From NCBI GenBank assembly GCA_016806715.1, contig CP060531.1, forward strand, positions 853,966 through 917,965: a stretch of 64,000 bases of DNA, given 5' to 3'. The notes beneath the pieces were generated by a model. That model was not told the DNA's origin, ran no database searches, and saw only the letters and a list, made by a program, of their open reading frames with translations. Shown piece after piece: positions 53,773 through 63,581 of the stretch (positions are counted from its first letter, which is position 1; each line of letters opens with the position of its first letter). The stretch is from Thermoplasmatales archaeon (GTDB lineage: Archaea; Thermoplasmatota; Thermoplasmata; Thermoplasmatales; Thermoplasmataceae). The position numbers and the translations under genes are program-made.

Positions 53773-54510
53773 CTAAAGCTGGAGTTTCTCCCTCATTTTC
53801 ATCGGTACGTCGGTTATTATTCCTGATGCGCCCCTCTCCATGCATGCCCTCGCTTCATCCTCGGTGTTCACTGTCCATGGAATGATGGGAATACCCTTGT
53901 TCTCAATTCCCGATACTCCACCCTCCAGGTACAGTGATGCGTCCGGCTGCACAAAATCCACCGAAAAGCGCTTCAGAAGGTCTGTATCAATTTCACCGTA
54001 GTATTTCATGGTTTCCCCGGAAACGTTCAGGCCGGCTATGAATCCGGAATTTAGCTCCTTCAGCTTCCTTATTGACAGTGGGTTGAATGACAGGAACCTG
54101 TAACGGGATGCCGCCCTTCCCTTTATCAGGAGAGAAAGCGGATCCTCCAGGCCATAATTGACCAGGCCGCCGTTATCGTCAACAGTCTTCAGTTCAATAT
54201 ATATGGGAAAATTTCCAAGGGCATCCATGACTTCAGTGATTGTCGGTATGGTTTCCCTTGCCCTGCCTATACGGAATCGCTTAATTTCCGCCAGTGTGTA
54301 ATCCCATGGGGCTCCATCAACTCCGCACAGCCTCTTCAGGTCATAGTCGTGAAAAACTATTATCTGCCCGTCCTTTGTAAATTGAACATCAAGTTCAACC
54401 GCGTCCAGTCCAGCTGCTTTAGCCGCCTTGAAACCTTCAAGGGAATTTTCCTCGTGCTTCTCCTGAAGCCCCCGGTGACCCACTATTATGAATGCATCCT
54501 TTCCTGCCAT
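53773..54510 (-). CDS. ugpQ: Glycerophosphodiester phosphodiesterase
   Basis: 245-residue TIM-barrel GDPD. Catalytic motifs are present: VGHRGLQEKHEENSLEGF (first His, Arg, Glu), VELDVQFTKDGQIIVFHD (Glu, Asp, second His), and later YIELK. It releases glycerol phosphate from deacylated phospholipids. It follows the methyltransferase gene by 6 nt. Confidence 0.9.
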   Translation of the reverse strand: MAGKDAFIIVGHRGLQEKHEENSLEGFKAAKAAGLDAVELDVQFTKDGQIIVFHDYDLKRLCGVDGAPWDYTLAEIKRFRIGRARETIPTITEVMDALGNFPIYIELKTVDDNGGLVNYGLEDPLSLLIKGRAASRYRFLSFNPLSIRKLKELNSGFIAGLNVSGETMKYYGEIDTDLLKRFSVDFVQPDASLYLEGGVSGIENKGIPIIPWTVNTEDEARACMERGASGIITDVPMKMREKLQL

Positions 54511-54516
54511 GCACGA

Positions 54517-55068
54517 TCACCGATTTTGCCTCGCCCTGTATTTCTGTGCATAGTGGTATTCGAATTCAATCTCCTTTACGAGATCGAATCCATGCCTTCC
54601 CAATTTCCCTGCCAGCGCTTCGCTGGAAAAGCGTATATCCCGTGGCGGGCCGAACGGGGTATCGGGCTTGAACTCTATGAATGTTATCTCCAGCCCGGCG
54701 ATCCTGCCCAGCCGGTCCAGGAGTTTGTCCTGGCAGTCCAGATCATGAAACACGTTTGAAAAGAACACTTTATTGAAGCCTCCGGGCAAATCAGAAGAGC
54801 ATATGTCCTTTTCAATTATCTGCACGTTCTTTATCCCGTTGCTTGCAATGTTTTTCCTTATTGCATCCACCCCTGCACTGTTATGCTCAAAGGCATATAC
54901 CATTCCATCCCCGATTAACTGGGCGAACTTTACTGCATAGAATCCGTCGCCTGAACCAAAATCAATTATGACATCCCCTTTCCCTGCATTCACAAGCTCC
55001 TCAATTCTGGCAAAGGGTATGTGGTCCTCCCTCGTCTGCCTCACGCGGTCATAGTTATGGTGCTCCAT
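54517..55068 (-). CDS. Class I SAM-dependent methyltransferase
   Basis: 183 residues. Motif I IDFGSGDGFYAVKFAQ, motif II acidic end VYAFEHN and the VFHDLDCQD region are clear. The substrate is unknown; the family resembles UbiE/COQ5-like small methyltransferases. It precedes ugpQ in a two-gene operon and is divergent from the MBL gene at 55170. Confidence 0.85.
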   Translation of the reverse strand: MEHHNYDRVRQTREDHIPFARIEELVNAGKGDVIIDFGSGDGFYAVKFAQLIGDGMVYAFEHNSAGVDAIRKNIASNGIKNVQIIEKDICSSDLPGGFNKVFFSNVFHDLDCQDKLLDRLGRIAGLEITFIEFKPDTPFGPPRDIRFSSEALAGKLGRHGFDLVKEIEFEYHYAQKYRARQNR

Positions 55069-55169
55069 TCCTGATTAGTTTAAGCGGAGATAATAGGTTT
55101 TTCATATTCTGGCAATTTCATTAGACGGGAAAAGAGGAACAAATATAATCTGAGAATTTATCACTCAAT

Positions 55170-55934
55170 GTGGAGAAGCTATTTTTCAACATGGTCTCGA
55201 GCGGAAGCAGCGGAAACTGTTCGCTTCTCTGGGACCAGGACAACCTCATCGTGATCGATTTCGGGATATCACTCAGGAGGCTCAGGAGCAGGTTAAGCGA
55301 CCTGAAGATAGATTTCGGTGATATCTCGCTGTTCATAAGCCACGAGCACAGCGACCATTCCAGCGGAGTCAGGACGCTTATGAGGAATCTTCCCACAGAT
55401 GTTTACACCAGGCAGGGAACTGCTGATTCACTTTCCCTAAAGGATGCTTTCGCCATAAGGGACTCCGTCGTGATTGGAAATTTCACCGTCACTCCCATAA
55501 CTGTATCACACGACGCTGCGGATCCGGTTGTTTATGTCATAAAGAATGGCAGGGCAAAGATTTCCGTGGTGTCCGACCTCGGGTTTGTATCGCCGGAACT
55601 GATCGGCGCGATGAGCGGTTCCCAGATAGTGGCTCTTGAGGCCAACCATGACGTCGACATGCTGAAGTCGGGAAGTTACCCGTTCATGCTGAAAAAGAGG
55701 ATACTCAGCGATCACGGACACCTTTCAAATATACAGACAGCAGAGGCCTTGGAAAAACTCAGCGGGCCATCCACGCGAATAGTGCTCACCCACCTCAGCC
55801 AGGAGAACAATCTCCCGGATCTTGCCAGGCAGATTGTAAGCGATCACCTTTCCAACCGCGGCATAGAATACATGTCCATAGAGTGCGCTTCGCAGGATAT
55901 GGGCTCCTCATTATACGACATAGAGATTTTCTAG
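55170..55934 (+). CDS. MBL-fold hydrolase, YycJ/WalJ-like
   Basis: 254 residues. The start MVSSGSSGNCSLL, metal motif FISHEHSDHSSGVR and later SHD, SDLGFV and THLSQENN follow the YycJ family. Members are exonuclease-like metal-dependent hydrolases in DNA repair in some bacteria. GTG 55170 is the likely start; M8 is another option. Confidence 0.82.
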   Translation: MEKLFFNMVSSGSSGNCSLLWDQDNLIVIDFGISLRRLRSRLSDLKIDFGDISLFISHEHSDHSSGVRTLMRNLPTDVYTRQGTADSLSLKDAFAIRDSVVIGNFTVTPITVSHDAADPVVYVIKNGRAKISVVSDLGFVSPELIGAMSGSQIVALEANHDVDMLKSGSYPFMLKKRILSDHGHLSNIQTAEALEKLSGPSTRIVLTHLSQENNLPDLARQIVSDHLSNRGIEYMSIECASQDMGSSLYDIEIF

Positions 55935-55953
55935 CATGAATTGATATAGTAAT

Positions 55954-56832
55954 ATGGAAACCATAGGATTCATAGGCCTGGGAAAGATGCGAAACCCGAT
56001 TACCCGGCACATAATGAGCAAATTTCCCATAACTGCTGTGTACAACCGTAGCGCCTCAAAAGCCCAGTGGTTCAGGAGCAATGGCGTGGAAGTGTGCTCC
56101 ACCCCTGCTGACCTTGCCCGGAAGTGCTCTATTATTTTCACGATGCTCACCGATTCAGAAGCCGTGAAGAGCGTTGTTTCCGGAAAGGACGGAGTCATTG
56201 AAGGTCTTCACCCCGGATCTCTGCTGGTTGATGTCAGCACGATATATCCAGAAGATTCTGAGATGCTGGCAGCCAAAGTCAGGGAGGCTGGATCGGAAAT
56301 GATCGATTCCCCGGTCATCGGCAGCGTCGATCTTGCCACCAGCGGAACGCTAACAATAGCTGTTGGCGGATCCGATGAATCTTTCCGGAGAGCCACGCCA
56401 ATCCTGGAAACATTCGGGAAGAAAGTGGTGCATGTCGGACCAAACGGATACGGCCTGAGGGTGAAACTGCTTAACAACATGATCATGGGATCGAACTATG
56501 CCATCCTGTGCGAGGCTATATCCATGGGAGAGAAGGCCGGAATCAGTACTGGAATGCTGGAAGAGATATTCTCAGGTGGCGGAGCTAATTCGAGGACGCT
56601 TGAGATGAAGGGAAAGCGGATGATCGAGAAGAATTACGATCCTCAGTTCCTGCTGGCACACCAGCTCAAGGACATTAAATACGGCCTGAGGATGTCAATG
56701 GATACTTTCTCCCCTGCACCATTAACCTCAGCCGCAGCAGCAATGTATGAGGCAGCATACAATGAGGGTTTAGGAGAACAGGATTATTCTGCCCTGATTG
56801 AAACCTACAGAAAAGTAAACAGAAAAGCATAA
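55954..56832 (+). CDS. Beta-hydroxyacid dehydrogenase (HIBADH/GLYR family)
   Basis: 292 residues: NAD(P) motif GFIGLGKMRNPI (the usual MG is MR here), DSPVIGSVDLATSGTL substrate loop and catalytic Lys in GYGLRVKLLNN. It reduces or oxidises small hydroxyacids such as 3-hydroxyisobutyrate, tartronate semialdehyde or succinic semialdehyde. The substrate is not determinable. Confidence 0.85.
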   Translation: METIGFIGLGKMRNPITRHIMSKFPITAVYNRSASKAQWFRSNGVEVCSTPADLARKCSIIFTMLTDSEAVKSVVSGKDGVIEGLHPGSLLVDVSTIYPEDSEMLAAKVREAGSEMIDSPVIGSVDLATSGTLTIAVGGSDESFRRATPILETFGKKVVHVGPNGYGLRVKLLNNMIMGSNYAILCEAISMGEKAGISTGMLEEIFSGGGANSRTLEMKGKRMIEKNYDPQFLLAHQLKDIKYGLRMSMDTFSPAPLTSAAAAMYEAAYNEGLGEQDYSALIETYRKVNRKA

Positions 56833-56857
56833 TAAACTCCCATCTCATTGTTTCAGG

Positions 56858-57583
56858 ATGATCCTTCTATTCATCTCCTTCGTGCTTGCGGCACTGATAC
56901 TGCTCTTCACATCGTATACCGACATCAGGAAAAGGACCATAAACTCATATATTTTTATCCCCCTTGTTGCTCTGGCAGCCGTAAATTATGCATACACCGG
57001 ACAGGATTATTCCTTCCTGGCTATCGGGATAGTGTTTTTTGCGGGTACGTTCATCAACACCGATCTCTATCTCTATCCTGCATTCGGGCTTGCCGTTCTG
57101 GTTGCGTCCATCCTCCTGCTGATTCACGATCCGGTCTTCCTTACGGCATCCATAATGATGTTCATAATCTATGAACTTGGCTTCACGGAGCGTCTTTTCG
57201 GGATCGGGGATATAAAGGCCATGATAGCGTTATTCTATACGTTCGTGCAGTTTCCATTCCTCTGGGCATTCACGGCCAGGCAGTCGTTCATACTCACAAT
57301 CCTCCCCCTGTCATTTGCTATGCTCATCAACATTGCCCTTGTCTCCCTTTACCTGCCGGTTTACATGATTGTACTGAACCTCAGGATGGGAAACCGCCTG
57401 GGAATGACCTCACTGTTCGGTATGCGTTACGACGAATCCGTTTACACGGTTAACCAGAAGCGGTATTCCATAAGGGGTGAGGATGGCAGCAGGATAATGA
57501 TATACAGGTCACCTTTCATGATTCCCATAACCCTTGGATTCTTCATAACAGTTATATTTGGATTCTGGATGATATACGCATAA
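56858..57583 (+). CDS. Archaeal prepilin/preflagellin peptidase (A24)
   Basis: 241 residues with about six membrane helices. The aspartyl protease pair is D22 (SYTDIRKRTI) and D118 in FGIGDIKAM (GxGD). The enzyme cuts class III signal peptides of archaeal pilins and archaellins. A FlaK/PibD role is likely, but no pilin genes are seen nearby. The stop overlaps the hutI start (TAATG). Confidence 0.85.
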   Translation: MILLFISFVLAALILLFTSYTDIRKRTINSYIFIPLVALAAVNYAYTGQDYSFLAIGIVFFAGTFINTDLYLYPAFGLAVLVASILLLIHDPVFLTASIMMFIIYELGFTERLFGIGDIKAMIALFYTFVQFPFLWAFTARQSFILTILPLSFAMLINIALVSLYLPVYMIVLNLRMGNRLGMTSLFGMRYDESVYTVNQKRYSIRGEDGSRIMIYRSPFMIPITLGFFITVIFGFWMIYA

Positions 57584-58818
57584 TGCCAGGCAACTTACTG
57601 ATAAGGAACGCATCGCAGGTGGTTGTTACTCATGATACGGGCAAACCGCTCACCGGAGAAATGCTTGGCACAGTGGAAACTGTTGAGAATGCCTCAATCC
57701 TCGTGAGGGATGGCAGGATAGCTGAGATATCCGCCTCTCCGGAAATACCTGAGGGCACCACCGTAATTGACGCTACCGGGATGACCGTGATGCCAGGCTT
57801 TGTGGATTCACATACGCACATTGTCTATGGCGGAACAAGATATGAGGAGTTCTACCTCAGGGCGCAGGGGAAAAGTTACCTGGAGATAATGAACAGCGGG
57901 AACGGCATAAACAGGACCGTAAGGGATACGGAGAAGCTGCAGGCAGCTGGCATACTTGCGCAGACGGCACGCCGTGTTGATGATGCAGTTTCCACGGGAA
58001 CAACGACCATGGAAATGAAGACGGGATACACAACCACTCTTGCCGGCGAGAGCAAGATGCTTGACGTGATGCGTTCTCTTTCAAGCAGCGGCAGGATAAA
58101 TGTCGTACCCACATTCCTTGGCATGCATTCCATACCGCCGGGAACACCGGAGGATGCCTTCACAGATTACATGATCAATACTGTTGCCGAGAGGCTCAAA
58201 GGCAGGTTTGCCTTCACTGATGCCTTCTGCGACAGTGGCGCCTATTCTCCTGAATTGTGTGGAAAACTTGCAGAATGGTCGCGCAGGAACAGTATTCCCA
58301 TGAAACTTCATGCAGACGAACTGCAGGATATCGGATGCCTGGACCTGTGCGGCAGATACAGGTTCCGTAGCGTTGATCACCTGCTGCGTTCAAGCGACGA
58401 TGGAATAGAGAAAATACGTAAGTGCGGCGCTATCGCCAATTTTCTTCCCATAACCGGGTTCTCACTTGACAAAGGGACTTACCCGGACGCGAGAAAATTT
58501 GTGGACGCCGGTATACCCATTGCCCTGTCCAGCGACATTTCCCCGCTTTCCATGAATTCTAACATGATCTTTGCCATGTATCTCGCTGTCAGGTTCCTGG
58601 GCCTGTCTGCAGAAGAGAGCATGAATGCCGTGACAATAAACGGCTCCTACTCTGCCGGAGTTGCCGGCGATAGGGGATCGCTGGACATCGGCAAAAAGGC
58701 GGATATTATCCTCGCGTCGGCAGGCAACTACAGGGAAATCCCATACAGTTATTCCTCTGGAATTGTGGACACAGTGCTGAACGAGGGCAGGATTGTGTAC
58801 AGCAGGAGAGGAAAGTGA
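57583..58818 (+). CDS. hutI: Imidazolonepropionase
   Basis: 411-residue amidohydrolase of histidine degradation (imidazolonepropionate to formiminoglutamate). Metal motif DSHTHIVYGG (H77, H79), GKSYLEIMNSGNGI substrate region, MKLHADEL and SSDISP follow HutI. Other hut genes are not in the window. Confidence 0.9.
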   Translation: MPGNLLIRNASQVVVTHDTGKPLTGEMLGTVETVENASILVRDGRIAEISASPEIPEGTTVIDATGMTVMPGFVDSHTHIVYGGTRYEEFYLRAQGKSYLEIMNSGNGINRTVRDTEKLQAAGILAQTARRVDDAVSTGTTTMEMKTGYTTTLAGESKMLDVMRSLSSSGRINVVPTFLGMHSIPPGTPEDAFTDYMINTVAERLKGRFAFTDAFCDSGAYSPELCGKLAEWSRRNSIPMKLHADELQDIGCLDLCGRYRFRSVDHLLRSSDDGIEKIRKCGAIANFLPITGFSLDKGTYPDARKFVDAGIPIALSSDISPLSMNSNMIFAMYLAVRFLGLSAEESMNAVTINGSYSAGVAGDRGSLDIGKKADIILASAGNYREIPYSYSSGIVDTVLNEGRIVYSRRGK

Positions 58819-59133
58819 TCCTTCCCCATGGCATCCGGCAAAACGGGGATCGGTTTTGTTGAGCCAGTGGTGTTGGTTATTCGTGAACTGCCGAAGCCAA
58901 AACGAGAATGCATCAAAGAGAAGTTAGAATCGGTGTATGGATATCTGAAATGGACTTTCTTGCAATGCAGATATCGTTCACAGCGGATCATTTAGGTTAT
59001 GCAAATTTTGACGATAAAACGCTGGTATATAATTGAACAGCATATTGTTCAGAACGGGGTAACCCAGAACATTCCCTGTTGAAAAATTATCATGACAATG
59101 CCTATTAATAAGAACAAGTAATTGGCACCGCAC
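58819..59133. other. Intergenic region before dph2
   Basis: About 315 nt. A 55-codon frame (58828-58995, MASGKTGIGFVEPVVLV, ending RSQRII) is open, with a basic middle part (PKPKRECIKEKLE), but I cannot support it as a gene. A TATA-like TATTAATAAG near 59102 serves dph2. Confidence 0.35.
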
Positions 59134-60141
59134 ATGTTTTCTGTTGACGTAAACGACACCATCCAGAAACTACAGCAAATGGGTGCAAGGAAGATATTGC
59201 TGCAGCTGCCTGACGGGCTGAAGCCACATGCCTTTGATTACTTCAATGCACTTTCTGCAAAATTTTCCGTTATAATAAGTTCAGATCCATTCTATGGAGC
59301 ATGCGATGTTGGCAACGCTGAGCAGTACAGGGATGTGGATTGCATAGTTCAGTACGGGCATTCCGAGATACCCAACGTGAAATATCCGAAGCCGATGATT
59401 TTCCAGGAAGCAAGAAACGAGACCGCTGTCACCATAAATCCGGAGATTTTTGGCATCCTCGTGCAATCCGGGTTCAAGAGAATAGGACTGCTTTCGTCCA
59501 TACAGTACATGGATAGGATGATGGAAACCCGAAAGATACTGGAGAACCTGGGACTTAAAGTGGTGGTGGGAAGGCAGGACAGCAGGATAGCATATCCGGG
59601 ACAGGTCCTTGGATGCAACTTCAGCTCGGCACACTCCATCTCAATGGACGTGGATGCCTATCTCATCGTCAGCACCGGAAAGTTCCATGCAATAGGCGTT
59701 CAACTGTCAACCGACAAGGAGGTTTTCCTGCTTGACCTTAACTATCTCTCGCTGCAGACCATCAGGGATGAAAAGGACAGTTTCCTCAGGAAGAGATATG
59801 CCAGGATCTCAAAAGCCCTGGATGCAAAGAAGTTCTGCGTTGTCTTTGACACGAAGATCGGGCAGTACAGGAAGAGGCTCGCCGACGTACTGATGACACA
59901 GATCAGGGAGATGGGAAAAGATGGGGTACTCCTGAGTGCTAACGAGGTAAAGCCTTCCGATTATGAAAACCTCAGGTGTGACGCCGTTATCTTCACGGGT
60001 TGTCCCAGGGTCCCCATAGACGATGAAGACCGGTTCAGCATGCCGATACTGACACCACCGGAATTCCAGACCCTTTTTGGATTCAAGAAGACAAAGAACT
60101 ACGTGATGGATGAGATAGTTGAAGTTGATGATCTTCCGTAA
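59134..60141 (+). CDS. dph2: Diphthamide synthesis enzyme Dph2
   Basis: 335 residues from ATG 59134 (the earlier TTG at 59122 is less likely given the TATA spacing). It is a non-canonical radical SAM enzyme that transfers aminocarboxypropyl to the histidine of EF-2. Three cluster cysteines lie in FYGACDVGNAEQY, VLGCNFSSA and TGCPRVPIDD. The C-terminus overlaps the convergent methylthiotransferase gene by 59 nt. Confidence 0.93.
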   Translation: MFSVDVNDTIQKLQQMGARKILLQLPDGLKPHAFDYFNALSAKFSVIISSDPFYGACDVGNAEQYRDVDCIVQYGHSEIPNVKYPKPMIFQEARNETAVTINPEIFGILVQSGFKRIGLLSSIQYMDRMMETRKILENLGLKVVVGRQDSRIAYPGQVLGCNFSSAHSISMDVDAYLIVSTGKFHAIGVQLSTDKEVFLLDLNYLSLQTIRDEKDSFLRKRYARISKALDAKKFCVVFDTKIGQYRKRLADVLMTQIREMGKDGVLLSANEVKPSDYENLRCDAVIFTGCPRVPIDDEDRFSMPILTPPEFQTLFGFKKTKNYVMDEIVEVDDLP

Positions 60142-61345
60142 ACACCGGCTTGCCTATTAGATAGGTTTCTGCGGCGTCCACTACCTCAGCATCCATGACT
60201 GAATATTTTTCAAACTTTCCATGGATAACTACAGGTCTGTAGGATGTGTCCCTGCCAACCACTGTTCCGTCCTTTCCTGTTTCCGTGATGATTACCCGGG
60301 ATAACTTTCCTATATGGGAAATGAGCTTCGCCTGCGTGATCTCCCTGTGCATGTCCGTGTACACCCTGGTCCACCGCTTCACCGCATTGGAAGGCGGCAC
60401 TGCACTGCTGTAGTCCCTGGTGAAAGGCCTGGGGGAAAACCTGGTTATGTTTATTATGTCCGGTTTCACTGCCTCTATAAGTCTGCAGGTGGCGTCAAAA
60501 CTCTGTTCATCGTCTCCGTGGTAACCAGAGATTATATCTGTTGAAATAACCATATCCGGGAAATTTTTCCTGAATTCGTCCACAATCCTGGTGAATGCCT
60601 CGGCCCTGTATTCCCTGTTCATCAGTTCAAGTATCCGGTCATCGCCACTCTGGACTGGCAGGTGAAGGAACTTGAACACCTTATTGTTCCTGTATGAATC
60701 AACAAGCTGCGGCAGTATTTCCATGGTATTCCTTGGCTCCATCATCCCGACGCGGAGCATGAATCTGTCATTGATGGAGGTTATGGCATCAACCAGGTCG
60801 TTCAGCCTGACGCCGATATCCTTCCCGTATGCTGCAGTGTCGAGGGAGGATATCCTTACCTCCCTGATTCCCTTCTCCAGCTGCATAAGCACCTGGTTCC
60901 TGATCTTTTCAGGCGGCCTGGATAAAAGCTTTCCCCTTGCAATGTGCGATATGCAGAAATTGCAGCTGCCGGTGCAACCCTGGTTTATGGGTATTCCCTC
61001 AAATATTGACGGTTCCCTGATCTCGATGTCATCCAGCCTTCCGGAGTAAAAGCTCCTGAAATCCCTGCTGTTCAGTACCTCTATATTGCCCTGAGCCAGT
61101 GATCCCCCATTCATGGTGGAAAGACACCCCATGACCCTGACTCTTGAAACCCTGGAAATTTCCTCTATCCTGCGGATCATTCTGTCTTCTGTCTGCTTTA
61201 TCACGACGCAGGTTCCGATAATACTCATATCGGCTTCCTCTGGTCTTGATACCAGCGTGTTTCCCTCAGCCAGCATCGAATTCACGTACAGTCCGGTTTC
61301 AGACCTGGACTGGGTGCAGCCGTATGATTCGGAGTATATCTTCAT
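60083..61345 (-). CDS. tRNA methylthiotransferase (MiaB/e-MtaB family)
   Basis: 420 residues: N-terminal MTTase domain with Cys in ESYGCTQSRSE, IIGTCVV and VMGCLS; radical SAM motif GCTGSCNFC; TRAM-like end (VGRDTSYRPVVI). In archaea and eukaryotes such enzymes thiolate t6A37 to ms2t6A in tRNA. The gene is convergent with dph2 and shares its last 59 nt. Confidence 0.9.
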   Translation of the reverse strand: MKIYSESYGCTQSRSETGLYVNSMLAEGNTLVSRPEEADMSIIGTCVVIKQTEDRMIRRIEEISRVSRVRVMGCLSTMNGGSLAQGNIEVLNSRDFRSFYSGRLDDIEIREPSIFEGIPINQGCTGSCNFCISHIARGKLLSRPPEKIRNQVLMQLEKGIREVRISSLDTAAYGKDIGVRLNDLVDAITSINDRFMLRVGMMEPRNTMEILPQLVDSYRNNKVFKFLHLPVQSGDDRILELMNREYRAEAFTRIVDEFRKNFPDMVISTDIISGYHGDDEQSFDATCRLIEAVKPDIINITRFSPRPFTRDYSSAVPPSNAVKRWTRVYTDMHREITQAKLISHIGKLSRVIITETGKDGTVVGRDTSYRPVVIHGKFEKYSVMDAEVVDAAETYLIGKPVFTEDHQLQLSHPSRSSLSS

Positions 61346-61398
61346 CTAGACCGATGATGACGAATTGCTATTTTTCCCTTGCCTTTCAAAAAATGGGA

Positions 61399-62772
61399 TT
61401 ATGTTGGTATCCCGCTTTTCATTATCTCTGAGAACTGGTTTCCCGTTACCTTTCCGGTAGCAACGGCCAGGTCCCTGATCGACTTTCCGGTGGTCAACGC
61501 TTCTCTCACAATCTTTGCTACTGTGTCATAGCCGAGATAGGGATTCAGCAGTGCAGCAGAACCGAAGCTCTTTGACAGGTGATCCTGGCAGATCTCCTCA
61601 TTCGCGGTCATGCCTTCTATCAGCTTTTCCCTGAACATCTTCATGCCGTTGGTCATAATGTCAAGCGACCTGTTAAGTTCATAGTCGATGTGCGGCATCA
61701 TAACATTGAGCTCGAATTGACCGGCCTGTACCGACATGTTAACGGCCTGCTGTGATCCAATCACTGAGTGGCAGATCATGTTCATTGCCTCCGCTATGGA
61801 TGGGTTGACCTTCCCTGGCATTATGGAGGACCCCTGCTGTACCGCCGGGATTGTGATCTCATGCATGCCGGTTCCCGGACCGGAATACATCAGCCTGATG
61901 TCGTTGGCCATCTTTGTTATGTCCAGTGCCGCATTGACGGTTGAGTTCATCAGCCTGGAGAAATCGGTCATGAATTCCATTATGCCCGGTAAATTCTTGC
62001 TCTCCCTGAAATCAATGGATGTGTATTTCTTGATCTCGGAAACCACGTTCTTCAGGAAGCCAGGTGATGTGTTTATTCCAGTTCCGACTGCAGTGCCTCC
62101 GATGTTAAGCTCAAGCACGTATTCAACCGATGCCTGAAATTCCTTCAGGTCCTTTTCCAGGGTATATGCGTACGCTGAGAATTCCATTCCAAGGGTTACA
62201 GGTGCAGCATCCTGTAGGTGCGTCCTCCCTGCCTTCACAACATGCCTGAACTCCTCGGCCTTCTTCTTCAGTGATTCCACAAGGCTCCGTCCCTCTGCCA
62301 TGTACTTCATTGCCTTGGTAACTGCTGTCAGCCTTATCATGGTAGGAAATACGTCATTGGTGGACTGGCTCATGTTCACATGGTCATTAGGGTGTATGAC
62401 GGAGTAATCCCCCTTCTTCTTTCCCAGTATATCCAGCGCGACATTGGCTATGACTTCGTTGGCATTCATGTTGTATGATGTCCCAGCTCCCGCCTGGAAG
62501 AGGTCAATAACGAACTGGTTGTGGAATTCACCGCCAATGATCCTGTCGCATGCCTTCTTTATTGCATCGGCCTTGTCCGCTGGCAGTTTGCCTCCCATGT
62601 TGTTGGCAGCTGCGGCAGCTTTCTTGATGATGGCCATGGAATTTATGTGATCCGAGTCGGCAGTCAGGCCGGTTATCCTGAAATTGTCGATTGCCCTTAC
62701 CGTGTTCACACCGTAATACAGCTTATCGTCTATGGAAACTTCGCCAAGAACGTCCTTCTCTTTTCTTTCCAT
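61399..62772 (-). CDS. Aspartase/fumarase superfamily lyase
   Basis: 457 residues from ATG 62772. Signature GSSIMPGKVNPSIAEAMN is clear, with HPNDHVNMSQSTND and LNIGGTAVGTGINTSPGF. The motifs QAGQFELNVMMP and NPYLGYDTVAKI lean to aspartate ammonia-lyase, but class II fumarase cannot be excluded without alignment. As fumarase it would link to sdhABCD in the TCA cycle. Confidence 0.85.
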   Translation of the reverse strand: MERKEKDVLGEVSIDDKLYYGVNTVRAIDNFRITGLTADSDHINSMAIIKKAAAAANNMGGKLPADKADAIKKACDRIIGGEFHNQFVIDLFQAGAGTSYNMNANEVIANVALDILGKKKGDYSVIHPNDHVNMSQSTNDVFPTMIRLTAVTKAMKYMAEGRSLVESLKKKAEEFRHVVKAGRTHLQDAAPVTLGMEFSAYAYTLEKDLKEFQASVEYVLELNIGGTAVGTGINTSPGFLKNVVSEIKKYTSIDFRESKNLPGIMEFMTDFSRLMNSTVNAALDITKMANDIRLMYSGPGTGMHEITIPAVQQGSSIMPGKVNPSIAEAMNMICHSVIGSQQAVNMSVQAGQFELNVMMPHIDYELNRSLDIMTNGMKMFREKLIEGMTANEEICQDHLSKSFGSAALLNPYLGYDTVAKIVREALTTGKSIRDLAVATGKVTGNQFSEIMKSGIPT

Positions 62773-62791
62773 GATCATGATATGGCAAGAC

Positions 62792-62800
62792 ATTATATAG
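62792..62800 (-). promoter_or_regulatory. TATA box of the aspartase/fumarase gene
   Basis: On the minus strand CTATATAAT lies 20-28 nt before ATG 62772, consistent with a leaderless transcript and supporting this start over 62835. Confidence 0.5.
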
Positions 62801-62906
62801 CAATTTTCCGAGTGAAGAGACAGCCTGATATCCAAGCAATATACGGGAAAGGGGGTTCAGATCCTGGCTGAAGAAAGCTTAATTATAGGCAATTAAATCG
62901 GATGCA

Positions 62907-63251
62907 ATGACAGGCAGGGCACTGATAATAATCTCCTCTGGTGAGGAAGCAAGAGAGAAAGCAATGACTGGAATAATGTACGCCGTTAATGCAAAGAAAA
63001 ACAACTGGCTGGATGATGTCAGGCTTATGTTCTTTGGCCCAAGTGAAAAGCTCATACTCAGCGAGGATGAGGAAATCAGGAATAGCATGGAAGCTATCAG
63101 AAAAGCTGGTCTGGTTCCAACGGCCTGCAAGGCCATTGCACGTAACGAGGATATTGAACCGAAACTGATCAAAAACGGAGTGAACGTTGAGTATGTTGGG
63201 ACCACAATAAGCAACCTTATCAGGGAAGGATACTCGGTCCTGACATTCTGA
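62907..63251 (+). CDS. DsrE-like protein
   Basis: 114-residue DsrE/F-like fold: ALIIISSGEEAREKAMTGIM, VRLMFFGPSEKLI and a cysteine in VPTACKAIAR near the position of the sulfur-carrier Cys of this family. These proteins move sulfur or act in redox relay. It is an isolated gene. Confidence 0.75.
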   Translation: MTGRALIIISSGEEAREKAMTGIMYAVNAKKNNWLDDVRLMFFGPSEKLILSEDEEIRNSMEAIRKAGLVPTACKAIARNEDIEPKLIKNGVNVEYVGTTISNLIREGYSVLTF

Positions 63252-63581
63252 CCGTACTGATTTCTAGCGGATCGTGAATATTCTGGCATATCTCTATGAG
63301 AAAGATTCTGCTTCTGAAGCAGTGCTACCACACTCCAAGAGGAAATTTCTTGAACATATAGCGTGAGTTGCCATGATTTTCAGGAAAAATGCGTGTAATA
63401 GAGAGAAATAAGAGAGATTCCAGTGTTTTCCGCGTAAAATGGGATTCCATGGGGAAATGAAGCCATTCCAGTTAAGCCCCTAAGTCATAGGGAATCCTCG
63501 AATGGCATTTTCCCGAGAATTATATAGAAACACTTCGAAGAAATTTAATACATTGTTTCGATTGTGTAAAAGGTAATTTGA
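63252..63581. other. Intergenic region before the 2-oxoacid oxidoreductase
   Basis: About 330 nt with no gene I can support. A TATA-like TTTAATACA (about 63544-63552) lies about 30-38 nt before ATG 63582. Confidence 0.4.
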
